A stretch of 64,000 nucleotides of DNA. It comes from Pseudomonas viridiflava (GTDB taxonomy: Bacteria > Pseudomonadota > Gammaproteobacteria > Pseudomonadales > Pseudomonadaceae). Shown here in pieces: positions 1 through 8,369 of the stretch. Location of the stretch: positions 183,136 through 247,135 of the forward strand of contig NZ_RBTP01000042.1 in assembly GCF_003702045.1 (NCBI RefSeq). Direction: 5' to 3'. Under the pieces are notes generated by a model. It was not told the origin of the DNA. It saw only the letters and a program-made list of their open reading frames with translations, and made no database searches. Both the position numbers and the translations under genes were made by a program. Within the stretch, counting starts at the first letter, position 1, and every line of letters starts with the position of its first letter.

Positions 1-132
1 GACCGAACGGTCGAGTATCGCTCTGTGGATGAGCTGATTCAGGCACGGGATCTGATCCGCACCAGCCTTACCAACGCGGCCGGGCCTCGCTCTCGGGTGA
101 TCCGGATCTATCATGGGGGCAAAGGCCTGTGA
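1..132 (+). CDS. Partial phage head-tail joining protein, gpW-like (C-terminal 43 residues)
   Basis: Frame 1 is open from the first base to a TGA at 130-132 and encodes the end of a short protein, with the segment VEYRSVDELIQARDLI followed by a basic tail. The pattern of a VEYRSV strand then a helix matches the lambda gpW family, which plugs the portal after DNA packaging and forms the landing site for the tail. Its stop overlaps the portal start in the sequence GTGA, typical of translational coupling. The start lies outside the window. Family call from pattern recognition only. Confidence 0.75.
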   Translation, partial: DRTVEYRSVDELIQARDLIRTSLTNAAGPRSRVIRIYHGGKGL

Positions 133-1610
133 CCACACGCTACCCCACGCTGTCCCGCTCGGGATTTCTGGTGCCGGAACGCATCAAGGCCAGCTACGAG
201 GGTGCTGCCGATGGTCGCCGGTCGGCTACCTGGGATGCACCGGACACGGGCGTCAACAGCCTGATCATGCCTGCGTTGCGCAACCTGCGTTCCCGTTCAC
301 GGGCTGCAGTGCGCAACGATCCCTACGCAGCCAATGCGATTGATCGCCGGGTCAGCAACCTGATCGGCACCGGGATCACGCCACAGCCCAGAACGGACGA
401 CAAAGCGTTACGGCGGATCTTTCAGGAACTGTGGGAAGACTGGGTGGATGAATCCGATGCGGACCAACTGACCGACTTCTACGGGCAGCAGGCGCTAATC
501 GCCCGGACGGTCGAGCAGTCAGGCGAGTGCTTTGTAAGGTTGCGCCCCCGGCGAGCCGATGAAGGTTTCGCGGTGCCGCTGCAGTTGCAGTGCCTGGCTC
601 CGGAGTTCGTCCCGCATGACAAGTTTGAAACCACCAGCACCGGCAACATCATCCGCGCCGGGATTGAGTTCAACCCTATGGGACAGCGTGTTGCGTACTG
701 GTGTTATCGCTCACATCCCAGCGACATGGCCGCACTAAACGCAGGCTACAACATGCTGGTGCGGATCCCGGCCAGCCAGATGTTGCACATCTTCGAGCCG
801 GTGGAGCCCGGCCAGTTACGTGGCGTTCCCAGGCTAGCGCCGGTGCTCAAGCGCCTGCGCAGCTTGGACAACTACGACGATGCCGTGCTGTTCCGACAGG
901 AGGTGGCCAATCTGTTTGCCGGGTTCATCCGCAAGCCAGCGGCCGACGGCCCGCCAATGCTGGACCCGCTGACCGGCGCACCGCTTCAAACCGGTGGCGA
1001 TGGCTTCACGCCGATGGTCGCACTGGAGCCCGGCACGATGCAGGAGCTGTTACCGGGGGAAGAGGTCGAGTTCTCGACACCGCCCGATGGCGGCAACAAC
1101 TATCCCGACTTCATGCGTCAGCAACTGATGGCGGCAGCCGCTGGGGCAGGGCTGCCTTACGAGCTGATGACCGGCGATATGCGGGGCGTCAACGACCGCA
1201 GCATTCGTGTCGTGCTCAACGAGTTTCGGCGACGTCTGGAGCAGCTGCAGTTCAGCGTGTATGTCCACCAGCTGTGCCGTCCTGTACGTGCCGCTTGGAT
1301 GGACATGGCGGTCCTTTCCGGAGCGCTGGAGCTGGACGATTACGCAAAGCGTCGTCGCGAATACCTGCGCACCCGCTGGGTTCCGCAAGGCTGGTCCTAT
1401 ATCCACCCAGTGCAGGACGTTCAGTCCCGAACGATGGAGATCAACGCCGGGCTCGCCTCACGCAGTGAGATGTGCCTGCGCACCGGCACTGACGCGGAAA
1501 TCGTGGATGAAGAAAACGCCGCAGACGCGGCTCGCGCCCGTGGGCTGGGCCTCAACTACAGCACCTTGTCGGAGTTCGATGAGGACCCCGACGAAAAGGA
1601 GAACCCATGA
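129..1610 (+). CDS. Phage portal protein, lambda gpB family
   Basis: 493 residues, close to the usual size of lambda-type portals. The portal forms the dodecameric ring at the head vertex through which DNA enters and leaves and on which the packaging motor docks. Family hallmarks are the N-terminal stretch of SYEGAA and SLI..AL..LR..SR..VRNDPYA.NAID (roughly residues 22-72), followed by IGTGI, and the C-terminal region with GWSYIHPVQD near residue 425. The GTG start at 129 overlaps the previous stop by four bases, and the 3' end overlaps the protease gene by four bases. It is full length with no sign of damage. Confidence 0.93.
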   Translation: MTTRYPTLSRSGFLVPERIKASYEGAADGRRSATWDAPDTGVNSLIMPALRNLRSRSRAAVRNDPYAANAIDRRVSNLIGTGITPQPRTDDKALRRIFQELWEDWVDESDADQLTDFYGQQALIARTVEQSGECFVRLRPRRADEGFAVPLQLQCLAPEFVPHDKFETTSTGNIIRAGIEFNPMGQRVAYWCYRSHPSDMAALNAGYNMLVRIPASQMLHIFEPVEPGQLRGVPRLAPVLKRLRSLDNYDDAVLFRQEVANLFAGFIRKPAADGPPMLDPLTGAPLQTGGDGFTPMVALEPGTMQELLPGEEVEFSTPPDGGNNYPDFMRQQLMAAAAGAGLPYELMTGDMRGVNDRSIRVVLNEFRRRLEQLQFSVYVHQLCRPVRAAWMDMAVLSGALELDDYAKRRREYLRTRWVPQGWSYIHPVQDVQSRTMEINAGLASRSEMCLRTGTDAEIVDEENAADAARARGLGLNYSTLSEFDEDPDEKENP

Positions 1611-2749
1611 AACCGCTGTTGCCGTTTCGCATTTTCAACAAGGCTCCGGTGGCCTTGCCGGTCGAGGACCAGAACTGGTATCGCATCAAGGCCGAAACAC
1701 TGGCTGAGCAGACCACCATCGAGATCTACATCTACGGTGAGATCGGCGGCTGGGGTATCACGGCCAACCAGTTCATCCAGGATCTGAAAGCCATTGACGA
1801 CGGCGTGTCTCCCATCGTGGCCGCGTTCAACACCATCGGCGGCGACCTGTTCGACGGGCTGGCGATTCACAATGCGTTGAATCGGCTGGGTGAGCGCTGT
1901 ACGGCGCGGATCGATGCGCTGGCAGCCAGTGCCGGGAGCGTCGCTGCCTGTGGCGCTCACCGGGTGGTCATGGCGTCCAATGCCATGTTCATGATCCATA
2001 ACCCTTGGACTTACATCGCCGGGGATGCGGAAGGCCTGCGAAAGGTTGCCGATGTGCTCGATCAGACGCTTGAAGCCATCATCGCGGCCTACAAGGCAAA
2101 GTCGCCGGACATCGATGAGGTCGAGCTGCGGCGCATGGTCAATGCAGAAACCTGGCTGACAGCGCAGGAAGCCTTGGCCTTGGGGCTGGCGGACGAGATC
2201 GGCAACGGCGTTGAGGTCAAGGCGTGCCTAGGCCAGGGTGCTGCCATGCAACGATATCGACAGACCCCCAAGGCCTTGTTGGACCAGCTCAATGCGGTGG
2301 AGCCCGAACCTGATCAGGACGATCCTCCGACTGATCCTGAACCGGCTGATGCCTCTGCACTGGCATTGATGATCACGAAGGCGTGTGGCGCGGCGGGCAT
2401 CAACAATCTGATCGAGCCGCTGATTGCATCCACCAAGCTTGCGGACCAAGCCACCGTGCAGGCGGCGATCACCCAGGCCAAGTGCGTGCGCGACCTCTGC
2501 GTTGCAGCTCGGCTGCCGGAGCTGACCGCTGAATTCGTCACTGCCGGTCTGGGCAAGGAGGCCGTGCAGGCACGCTTGTTCGACAAGCTGGTCAGCAGCG
2601 GCAAGGGGTTTGAGATCGACAACAGCCTGCCGCTGCAGGACGACCCACCCGCCAAGGTTCAGGCCCGGCAGCCTGACCATCAGGATATCTACGCGGCCCG
2701 CAGGGCGGCGCATAACGGCAAGAAACAGACCTCTACAGGAGCGCGCTAA
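1607..2749 (+). CDS. ClpP-like prohead maturation protease, possibly with scaffold domain
   Basis: 380 residues. The N-terminal ~210 residues form a ClpP-fold serine protease: NTIGGDLFDGLAI near 75-88, the nucleophile context AASAG with Ser108, and MIHNPW with His131, matching the Ser/His arrangement of ClpP. The position of the ClpP catalytic Asp, before the Leu-Thr-Ala-x-Glu-Ala segment near 182, reads NAETW, so the third catalytic residue is uncertain. The acidic, proline-rich linker (about 240-265) and helical C-terminal part could act as capsid scaffold, as in lambda gpC/Nu3. It cleaves head proteins during prohead maturation. Overlaps portal and decoration genes by 4 bases and 1 base. 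Confidence 0.9.
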   Translation: MKPLLPFRIFNKAPVALPVEDQNWYRIKAETLAEQTTIEIYIYGEIGGWGITANQFIQDLKAIDDGVSPIVAAFNTIGGDLFDGLAIHNALNRLGERCTARIDALAASAGSVAACGAHRVVMASNAMFMIHNPWTYIAGDAEGLRKVADVLDQTLEAIIAAYKAKSPDIDEVELRRMVNAETWLTAQEALALGLADEIGNGVEVKACLGQGAAMQRYRQTPKALLDQLNAVEPEPDQDDPPTDPEPADASALALMITKACGAAGINNLIEPLIASTKLADQATVQAAITQAKCVRDLCVAARLPELTAEFVTAGLGKEAVQARLFDKLVSSGKGFEIDNSLPLQDDPPAKVQARQPDHQDIYAARRAAHNGKKQTSTGAR

Positions 2750-3093
2750 TGACCATCAAAATGGAGCCCATCCATGCCGGTGAATTCCTTCTTTCCGAAG
2801 GTGCCGGAAACATCTCGCGAGAATCGATCAACGTGGCCGCGAGCGAAGCCCTGAACGCGGGACAACTGCTGGGGCTGGTCACGGCGTCCGGTGAGTTCGC
2901 ACCCTACGACCCGGCCGCTGAAGACGGGAGCGAGATCGCCGCAGCGATCCTGTTCGCTCCGCTTCCAGAGTCCGACATCGTTCGCCGCGGTCGCGCCGTC
3001 GTACGACTGGCCGAGGTCGCGGAAACGCTGCTGACCGGTCTTGATCTGGATGCCGAGAAAGCGCTCGCCAAGCAGTTCATCATCATTCGCTGA
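2749..3093 (+). CDS. Head decoration protein, lambda gpD-like
   Basis: 114 residues. The order protease, small decoration protein, major capsid is that of lambda C-D-E, and the sequence has the features of the gpD/head decoration family: an N-terminal segment with FLLSEG, then SRE.I.VA.....L.AGQLLGLV near 24-45, and an acidic AAEDGSEIAAAIL. Such proteins trimerise on the expanded capsid and stabilise it against DNA pressure. The ATG shares a base with the stop of the protease gene (TAATG), so the two are translationally coupled. A hairpin with a T-run follows and may limit read-through to the capsid gene. Confidence 0.88.
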   Translation: MTIKMEPIHAGEFLLSEGAGNISRESINVAASEALNAGQLLGLVTASGEFAPYDPAAEDGSEIAAAILFAPLPESDIVRRGRAVVRLAEVAETLLTGLDLDAEKALAKQFIIIR

Positions 3094-3138
3094 ACCATCC
3101 CCGTTTCAAATCCCGGCTCAATGCCCCTGTTTATCTGA

Positions 3139-3167
3139 CCCCGCCCTGAGCGGGGTTTCGTCTTTTT
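3139..3167 (+). terminator. Intercistronic terminator-like hairpin before the capsid gene
   Basis: CCCCGC (3139-3144) and GCGGGG (3150-3155) flank a five-base loop and are followed by a T-rich run (3156-3167). The capsid ribosome site (GGAG) starts two bases later. Similar hairpin-plus-T-run-plus-GGAG units occur before two other phage genes (near 6255 and 10155), so these may be RNA processing or stability elements as well as partial terminators. Confidence 0.6.
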
Positions 3168-3180
3168 GGAGAACACCCAC

Positions 3181-4176
3181 ATGGCCGACATCGCCATTTT
3201 TGACGACGAAGCATTCAGCGTTGCGACCCTGACTGCTGCGATCAACGAACAACCCTACCTGCCTGGCCGCATCAGCGGACTTGGCCTGTTCCAGGAAGAG
3301 GGCATCGCGACCCTGACCGTGCAGATCGAAAAGGACGGCGACACCCTGGCGTTGGTTCCGGCCGGTGAACGTGGCAGTTCCGGTTTTGTGGTCACCGGCA
3401 CGAAGCGTCGCATGATTCCGTTCAATACCGTGCACCTGCCTGAGCGTTTCACTATCCGGGCTGATGAGATTCAGGGCATCCGCGCATTCGGTTCTCGCAC
3501 TGAGCTGCAGGCCGTCCAGGACGTGATCAATACCCGTTTGGCAAAAGCCCGTCGTCAGCTGGATGCAACTCACGAATTCCAGCGAATGGGCGCGTTGAAT
3601 GGCCTGGTGCTGGACGCTGATGGCAAGACACCGCTGCTGGATATCTACTCGGCTTTCGGCGTTCAGCGTCAAAGCCTGTCCATGAGCCTCAACGACGCAG
3701 GCACCGAGTTGCGCGTCAAGGCGGGTGAGGCGCTGGACATGCAAGAGGACGCGCTCGGCAGCGTCACCAGCACCGGTTCGCGTGCGTTCTGCGGCAAGAA
3801 CTTCTGGAACAAGATCATCGTTCACAAGTCGGTTAAAGAAACCTACCTGAACTCCACACAGGCATCGGAGCTGCGCGGTGATGCCCGTGAAAGCTTCGAG
3901 TTCGGCGGCATCGTCTGGGAGCGCTACCGTGGCAAGGTCGCCGGTATCTCCTTCGTCCACGACGACGAAGCTCTGCTCGTCCCTGAAGGCGTGCCAGACC
4001 TGTACATCTCGGCCTTCGCGCCTGCGGACTACATGGAAACCGTCAACACGCAGGGCATCCCGTACTACAGCAAGCTGGAAACGCTGCCGTTCGGTAAAGG
4101 CGTCGCAGGTGAGGCCCAGTCCAACCCGCTGCACCTCTGCACCCGACCACGGGCGCAGATCCGTTTGACCCTGTAG
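3181..4176 (+). CDS. Major capsid protein, lambda gpE family
   Basis: 331 residues from the ATG at 3181, which has a GGAG ribosome site eight bases upstream; an in-frame TTG at 3166 would add five residues but lies before that site. The protein fits the phage major capsid protein E family: LPGRISGLGLFQEEGI near 23-38, TIRADEIQGIRAFG near 94-107, and a C-terminal GLP-type region with YYSKLETLPFGKGV. It forms the icosahedral shell with the upstream decoration protein. Length and gene order match lambda D-E. Confidence 0.93.
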   Translation: MADIAIFDDEAFSVATLTAAINEQPYLPGRISGLGLFQEEGIATLTVQIEKDGDTLALVPAGERGSSGFVVTGTKRRMIPFNTVHLPERFTIRADEIQGIRAFGSRTELQAVQDVINTRLAKARRQLDATHEFQRMGALNGLVLDADGKTPLLDIYSAFGVQRQSLSMSLNDAGTELRVKAGEALDMQEDALGSVTSTGSRAFCGKNFWNKIIVHKSVKETYLNSTQASELRGDARESFEFGGIVWERYRGKVAGISFVHDDEALLVPEGVPDLYISAFAPADYMETVNTQGIPYYSKLETLPFGKGVAGEAQSNPLHLCTRPRAQIRLTL

Positions 4177-4178
4177 TC

Positions 4179-4493
4179 ATGGCGTTCCGCGAGCTGATCG
4201 GGACCCTTGATAACGCTGTGTTCGACGTGTTGAGCGACGCAGCATTCATTGAGGGGCGCGAAGTGTCAGGCATGTTCTCGGCACCCTGGCTTCAACCCAA
4301 GCTGGGCCGCATCAACACCGGGCTTCGTGAGCCGCACCTGGTCATCCGTGTTGCGGATGCACAGGGCGTGCAGGAGCGGCAGCAAGTGCGCATTGATCTT
4401 CCGGTGCAAGACGGCGGCGGTACTTACACGCTGATCCGCCAAGAGCCTGGCGGGGACGCGTTGGTCACCCTCATCCTGAGAATCAACCCATGA
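4179..4493 (+). CDS. Head-tail joining / attachment protein (lambda FII-type)
   Basis: 104 residues, starting two bases after the capsid stop and overlapping the next gene by four bases. Position directly after the capsid gene, size and the mostly beta pattern (EVSGMF.AP..., VIRVADAQGV....VRIDLP) fit the phage head-tail attachment family, which completes the neck and joins the tail to the filled head. The family assignment rests mainly on synteny; sequence motifs in this family are weak. Confidence 0.65.
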   Translation: MAFRELIGTLDNAVFDVLSDAAFIEGREVSGMFSAPWLQPKLGRINTGLREPHLVIRVADAQGVQERQQVRIDLPVQDGGGTYTLIRQEPGGDALVTLILRINP

Positions 4494-5146
4494 GCGTCGG
4501 CAGCTTTTACAAGCAATCGGTCCGCGACGGCGTGATTACGCTGCAGCCTTCGGCAGCCGATCTGAATGCATTCAAGGACTTTGCTGCGGCGGTTCCCAAC
4601 GCGGCGGTAGCGGCCCAGCGGCGTGCCATTAACAAGACGCTTCGTTGGTTGCGCACGCACATCGCCAGGGCTGTTGGTCGGCAGGAGCGCATCGCGGTTG
4701 CGGCCGTCCGGCAACGCCTTCGGGCCTATCCGGTAAACAGCGGTGCGATGCGCGGCAAGCTCTGGTTCGGGCTGGATGCCATTTCTGCCAGTCGGATCGG
4801 CCGTGCGCGGCAGAGTCGTACCGGCGTAACGGTGGCTGGTCGGCGCTTTCAGGGTGCGTTCTTCAAGACGGTCTACGGTGGCAGTCCTGACATCTGGATT
4901 CGTACCGCGAGCAAACACTTTGACGCAGGCGAATACGCGGAGACCCGACAGGGCAAGCGGCGCTCCGGCTTCATCGAAGAAAACGGCAGCCGCTTCCCGT
5001 TGGCCAAAGCCAAGGTGTCGCTGGAAGAGGCCCGGCCGCACTTTGACAGCTGGGTGAAGCGGGCCGATGAACGCCTGATGGAAATCCTCAAGCAGGAATT
5101 CAACTTCGAGATGCAGAAGTACTTGAAAGGAGCCGCCCGTGTCTGA
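4490..5146 (+). CDS. Minor tail protein Z-like
   Basis: 218 residues, very basic in the first half. The segment AINKTLRWLRTHIARA near residues 46-61 followed by VRQRLRAY and a conserved GLD..S..RIG..RQ region matches prophage minor tail protein Z (lambda gpZ family), which acts late in tail completion at the head-proximal end. It sits between the joining protein and the putative terminator, the expected place for neck and tail-completion proteins, and overlaps both neighbours. Confidence 0.8.
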   Translation: MSVGSFYKQSVRDGVITLQPSAADLNAFKDFAAAVPNAAVAAQRRAINKTLRWLRTHIARAVGRQERIAVAAVRQRLRAYPVNSGAMRGKLWFGLDAISASRIGRARQSRTGVTVAGRRFQGAFFKTVYGGSPDIWIRTASKHFDAGEYAETRQGKRRSGFIEENGSRFPLAKAKVSLEEARPHFDSWVKRADERLMEILKQEFNFEMQKYLKGAARV

Positions 5147-5669
5147 CGAAACCTTCAATCTTGATTCACTGTACGAAGCTATCGAGCAGCACATCAGGGC
5201 AGCGATTGCTGGGCTTGAGTATGTCGGCACCATGCCGGACATGCTTCAGCAGGTGGCAGTGCCCGCCGTGTTGATCGAGCTGGTGGAGTTTGAGCCGGGC
5301 ATCGATCAGGGCACAGGTGAAACCGCCCTGGTCGCCCGCTTCGAAGCACGCGTTATCGTAGGGTCCGAGCGCGATCAATGTCAGCAACAGGCTGCTTTCG
5401 CGGCTACTCAGTTGGCCGTTCTGCTGAGGCTGCAGACCTGGGGGCTTGAAGTTGAACCTGCTGAGTTCGTGCGGGCTGCACAGGATTGGTCACGCCCAGA
5501 GCTTGACGGCTACGCGGTCTGGGTCGTCGAGTGGACGCAGGGTATCTATCTCGGTAACGAGGAGTGGCCGTGGCCCAATGAGCCGCCTGGCACATTAGTG
5601 TTCGCGTTCAGCCCGGACACAGGTACGGGGCGCGAGGACAGTTACCAAGCGCCCGAGGGCACGACATGA
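5139..5669 (+). CDS. Probable tail terminator / tail completion protein
   Basis: 176 residues with an acidic profile. No catalytic motif is visible. Position between the Z-like protein and the baseplate spike gene, together with the alternating alpha-beta pattern (helix LDSLYEAIEQHIRAAI, then AVPAVLIELVEFEPG, then ARFEARVIVGS), is what tail terminator proteins of contractile phages (Mu gp37 or P2-like) look like; these cap the growing tube and sheath. It overlaps the previous gene by eight bases and the next by four. The role is inferred from context. Confidence 0.55.
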   Translation: MSDETFNLDSLYEAIEQHIRAAIAGLEYVGTMPDMLQQVAVPAVLIELVEFEPGIDQGTGETALVARFEARVIVGSERDQCQQQAAFAATQLAVLLRLQTWGLEVEPAEFVRAAQDWSRPELDGYAVWVVEWTQGIYLGNEEWPWPNEPPGTLVFAFSPDTGTGREDSYQAPEGTT

Positions 5670-6250
5670 GTTACGCCACAGCAGAACACGACCGCATGCT
5701 GGCTGGAGTGGTCAAGGACTGCTACGTCGTTGCGCTAGATCTAACCGCTTCCCCTCCGGTGTGCCGCGTGTCTGACGGCAATTGGGTCAGCGCATGGGTG
5801 CGCTGGCACAGTGTGGCAGCTGGCAAGGCCCGACATTGGCGGGCACCTTCACTGAACGAGCAGGGCACGCTGTTCAGTGCCAGCGGCGATGTGTCACAAG
5901 GCACGTTCGTTCCGGGGCTGTATGGAAGCGCGGGTGCTCAGCCTGATAACCGCGATCACGTCGAGGTTTGGCGCTTCGACGACGGCGGTTCGCTGATCTA
6001 CGACTGGCAGGCCAAAACTTACACGATTGATCTGCCCAGCGGCACGGTGGCGATCAACGTCGGTGCAAGCTCTGCCATCGTGACTGACGAATCAATCACC
6101 GCAACCTCCGGGACGATAACCGCCAAGGCAGGGACCATCACGCTGGACGGCGAAGTCTTGATCACCGGAACACTCAAAGTCGCCAAAGATATTTTGGGCG
6201 CTGGGAAAATCATCGACACCGGTGGCAACACCGCAAACCACAAGCACTGA
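5666..6250 (+). CDS. V: Baseplate assembly protein V (central spike)
   Basis: 194 residues, the size of P2 gpV. The N-terminal part (to about 115) fits the OB-fold domain, the middle is rich in short beta repeats (SGTVAINVGASSAIVTDESI, then repeated T-I-T units) expected of a beta-helix needle, and the protein ends in NHKH. In P2-type spikes a C-terminal HxH motif binds an iron ion at the needle tip, so the ending supports an intact cell-puncturing spike. It is first of the V-W-J-I-H group. A terminator-like hairpin follows its stop. Confidence 0.9.
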   Translation: MSYATAEHDRMLAGVVKDCYVVALDLTASPPVCRVSDGNWVSAWVRWHSVAAGKARHWRAPSLNEQGTLFSASGDVSQGTFVPGLYGSAGAQPDNRDHVEVWRFDDGGSLIYDWQAKTYTIDLPSGTVAINVGASSAIVTDESITATSGTITAKAGTITLDGEVLITGTLKVAKDILGAGKIIDTGGNTANHKH

Positions 6251-6254
6251 CCCG

Positions 6255-6275
6255 GCCCGCATTGCGGGCTTTTTA
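6255..6275 (+). terminator. Terminator-like hairpin after gpV
   Basis: GCCCGC (6255-6260), loop ATT, GCGGGC (6264-6269), then TTTTT. It is followed by TGGAG, the ribosome site of the next gene, the same arrangement as at 3139 and 10155. The stem is short, so read-through into the W-J-I genes is likely. Confidence 0.55.
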
Positions 6276-6292
6276 CTGTCTGGAGAAACGAA

Positions 6293-6553
6293 ATGGCGAC
6301 TGTCAAAAACGATACATCCTCTGTCGATGAGGGCGTGCGCCAGTCGAAGCCGGTGGCCCAGCTGGCATCGCCACCCTCGGCATTTGCACCTGCGACGCGT
6401 ACCTATCGCGACAAGCTCTACACCTCGCGGACGCTTATCCTTACGGATAACCGCACACTGGCTGTTGTTGCAGGACAAGTCACCGTTCCGGCAGACGATA
6501 CTGCTGCGCTGGACTGCCTGCATCAGCACCCGGACCTTGAGCCGTTGGAGTAA
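6293..6553 (+). CDS. Hypothetical phage protein between V and W
   Basis: 86 residues starting at an ATG with a GGAG site eight bases upstream. No family recognised. The C-terminal half (YRDKLYTSRTLILTDNRTLAV then VTVPADDTAALDCLHQHPDLE) suggests a small beta domain. It lies inside the baseplate operon, with the gpW gene starting five bases after its stop, so a minor baseplate or assembly role is possible but unproven. Confidence 0.6.
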   Translation: MATVKNDTSSVDEGVRQSKPVAQLASPPSAFAPATRTYRDKLYTSRTLILTDNRTLAVVAGQVTVPADDTAALDCLHQHPDLEPLE

Positions 6554-6557
6554 GCCC

Positions 6558-6884
6558 ATGATCGGAATGGATCGCCGTACCGGTCAGCCCGTCTCAGGCC
6601 TGGCGCACCTGCGGCAGTCCATCGAAGACATCCTGAGCACGCCCATAGGCAGCCGTCGCATGCGGCCTGATTACGGCAGCAAGATTCGACGCTTCGTCGA
6701 CTTACCCGTAAATGATGGCTGGAAGAGTGCGGTGCAAGCCGAGGTCGCAAGATCACTCTCACGCTGGGAACCGCGCTTGCGCCTTGAGCGTGTCCGGGTA
6801 ATTGCGGTTCTGAACGGGCAGGTCACATTGCAACTGACCGGGGTCTACCTGGGTGACAACGCGGTACTGGAGGTGACGGCATGA
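6558..6884 (+). CDS. W: Baseplate assembly protein W (gp25-like)
   Basis: 108 residues from the ATG at 6558, just after the previous stop. Hallmarks of the gpW/gp25 baseplate wedge family are GLAHLRQSIEDILSTPIGSR.MRPDYGS near residues 14-41 and the later EVARSLSRWEPRLRLERV. The protein is a wedge component that nucleates sheath assembly. The stop overlaps the gpJ start by four bases. Confidence 0.92.
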   Translation: MIGMDRRTGQPVSGLAHLRQSIEDILSTPIGSRRMRPDYGSKIRRFVDLPVNDGWKSAVQAEVARSLSRWEPRLRLERVRVIAVLNGQVTLQLTGVYLGDNAVLEVTA

Positions 6885-7762
6885 GCCTGATCGAGTTGTC
6901 GGCCCTGCCCGCGCCGCAGGTGCTGGAGGATCTGGACTTCGAAGAGGTCTATCAGGGAGAGCTGAGCGCTTTCCGTGATTACTTGGGGGACGACTGGACC
7001 GCGATGCTTGAGAGCGATCCGGTCACCAAGCTGCTGGAACTGGGGGCGTACCGTCGACTGCAAAACCGCGCTCGGGTCAATGATGCAGCCAAGTCGTTGA
7101 TGTTGGCCTACGCACAGAAGGGCGACCTGGATCAGTTGGCGGCAAACGTCCATCTTAAACGGCTGGTTGTCCAGGCACAGGACCTGAGCGCGGTACCCCC
7201 TGTGATGCAGGTCTTGGAAGAGGATGATGCGTTACGGGAACGGGTTCAGTTGGCGTATGAGGGGCTGACGACGGCTGGTCCCCGTAACAGCTACATCCTG
7301 CATGCCCGCAACGCATCCGGTCTGGTCGCTGATGCAACCGCTGAGAGCCCATCTCCGGCGGTAGTGGTTGTCACGGTTCTCGCATTGGAGGGAAGCGGCG
7401 CAGCGTCTGAGGGGCTGCTTGAAACGGTTCGACAGAATCTCAGCGACGACGACGTGCGGCCATTGGGTGACCGGCTGACGGTACAAAGCGCGCAGATACT
7501 GCCGTATCGGATCAACGCAGTCGTGCACATGATTGGGAGCGGGCCTGAGACTGAAGCGACGCTGGCCGAGTGCCGGAGGCGTTTGCAGTCCTGGGTCAAC
7601 CCCAGACGTCGCCTTGGCCTTGAAGTCGCCCGCTCCGGCGTAGATGCACAGTTGCATATCGAAGGTGTCAGCAGGGTGGACCTGCAAGGCTGGATGGATA
7701 TCAGTCCTTCCAAGGCCCAGGCCGCATGGTGCGAAGCCCTGACTGTCACCCGAGGGCGTTGA
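6881..7762 (+). CDS. J: Baseplate assembly protein J
   Basis: 293 residues, the usual length for P2 gpJ. Recognised by the N-terminal LPAPQVLEDLDFEEVY, the DDWTAMLESDPVTKLLELGAYR region (about 36-58), ARVNDAAKSLMLAYA and the central ELTAGP-like segment TTAGPRNSYILHA (around 130). It builds the outer baseplate wedge and overlaps gpW by four bases; gpI begins one base after its stop. Confidence 0.93.
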   Translation: MSLIELSALPAPQVLEDLDFEEVYQGELSAFRDYLGDDWTAMLESDPVTKLLELGAYRRLQNRARVNDAAKSLMLAYAQKGDLDQLAANVHLKRLVVQAQDLSAVPPVMQVLEEDDALRERVQLAYEGLTTAGPRNSYILHARNASGLVADATAESPSPAVVVVTVLALEGSGAASEGLLETVRQNLSDDDVRPLGDRLTVQSAQILPYRINAVVHMIGSGPETEATLAECRRRLQSWVNPRRRLGLEVARSGVDAQLHIEGVSRVDLQGWMDISPSKAQAAWCEALTVTRGR

Positions 7763-7763
7763 G

Positions 7764-8369
7764 ATGCCGAGTTTGCTACCTCTCAACAGCACCTCGCTTG
7801 AGCGGGCCATCGAAGCGGCCACGGATGAAACTACACAGATCCCGCTCCGTACTTTGTACAACCCGCAGACGTGTCCCGCGCACCTGCTTTATCACCTTGC
7901 CTGGGCCTGGTCTGTCGACCGCTGGGATGAGGAGTGGGCCGAGCCAGTCAAGCGGGCTGCCATTAGCGCGTCGTTCTACATTCACGAACACAAAGGCACG
8001 ATTGGGGCGATTCGTCGCGTGGTCGAGCCACTGGGTTACCTGATTGAAGTGATGGAATGGTGGCAAACCGTACCGGAAGGCGTGCCAGGCACGTTCGCCC
8101 TGGTGGTCGGGGTGCTGGATACCGGTATCACGGAAGAGATGTATTACGAACTGACCGCGTTGATTGACGATGCCAAGCCGGTCAGTCGGCACCTGACGGG
8201 GCTGGCCATCAGCCTTGAAAGCAAGGGTGCCTTGAATATTGCTGTCGCCTTGTACGAAGGCGACGTCATCGACGTCTACCCGCCTGTCATGCGCGACATT
8301 GAAGTCACCGGCACCCTCGGCGTGGCTGGGCGTGAAATCTCAATTGATACTCTGGATGTTTACCCATGA
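7764..8369 (+). CDS. I: Tail protein I (baseplate wedge)
   Basis: 201 residues. The family pattern is clear: LLPLNSTSLERAIEAAT at the start, then TCPAHLLYHLAWAWSVDRWDEEWAE and the helix KRAAISASFYIHEHKGTIGAIRRVVEPLG (about 67-95). P2 gpI connects wedge subunits and carries the fibre attachment side. The stop overlaps the fibre gene start by four bases (ATGA). Confidence 0.93.
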   Translation: MPSLLPLNSTSLERAIEAATDETTQIPLRTLYNPQTCPAHLLYHLAWAWSVDRWDEEWAEPVKRAAISASFYIHEHKGTIGAIRRVVEPLGYLIEVMEWWQTVPEGVPGTFALVVGVLDTGITEEMYYELTALIDDAKPVSRHLTGLAISLESKGALNIAVALYEGDVIDVYPPVMRDIEVTGTLGVAGREISIDTLDVYP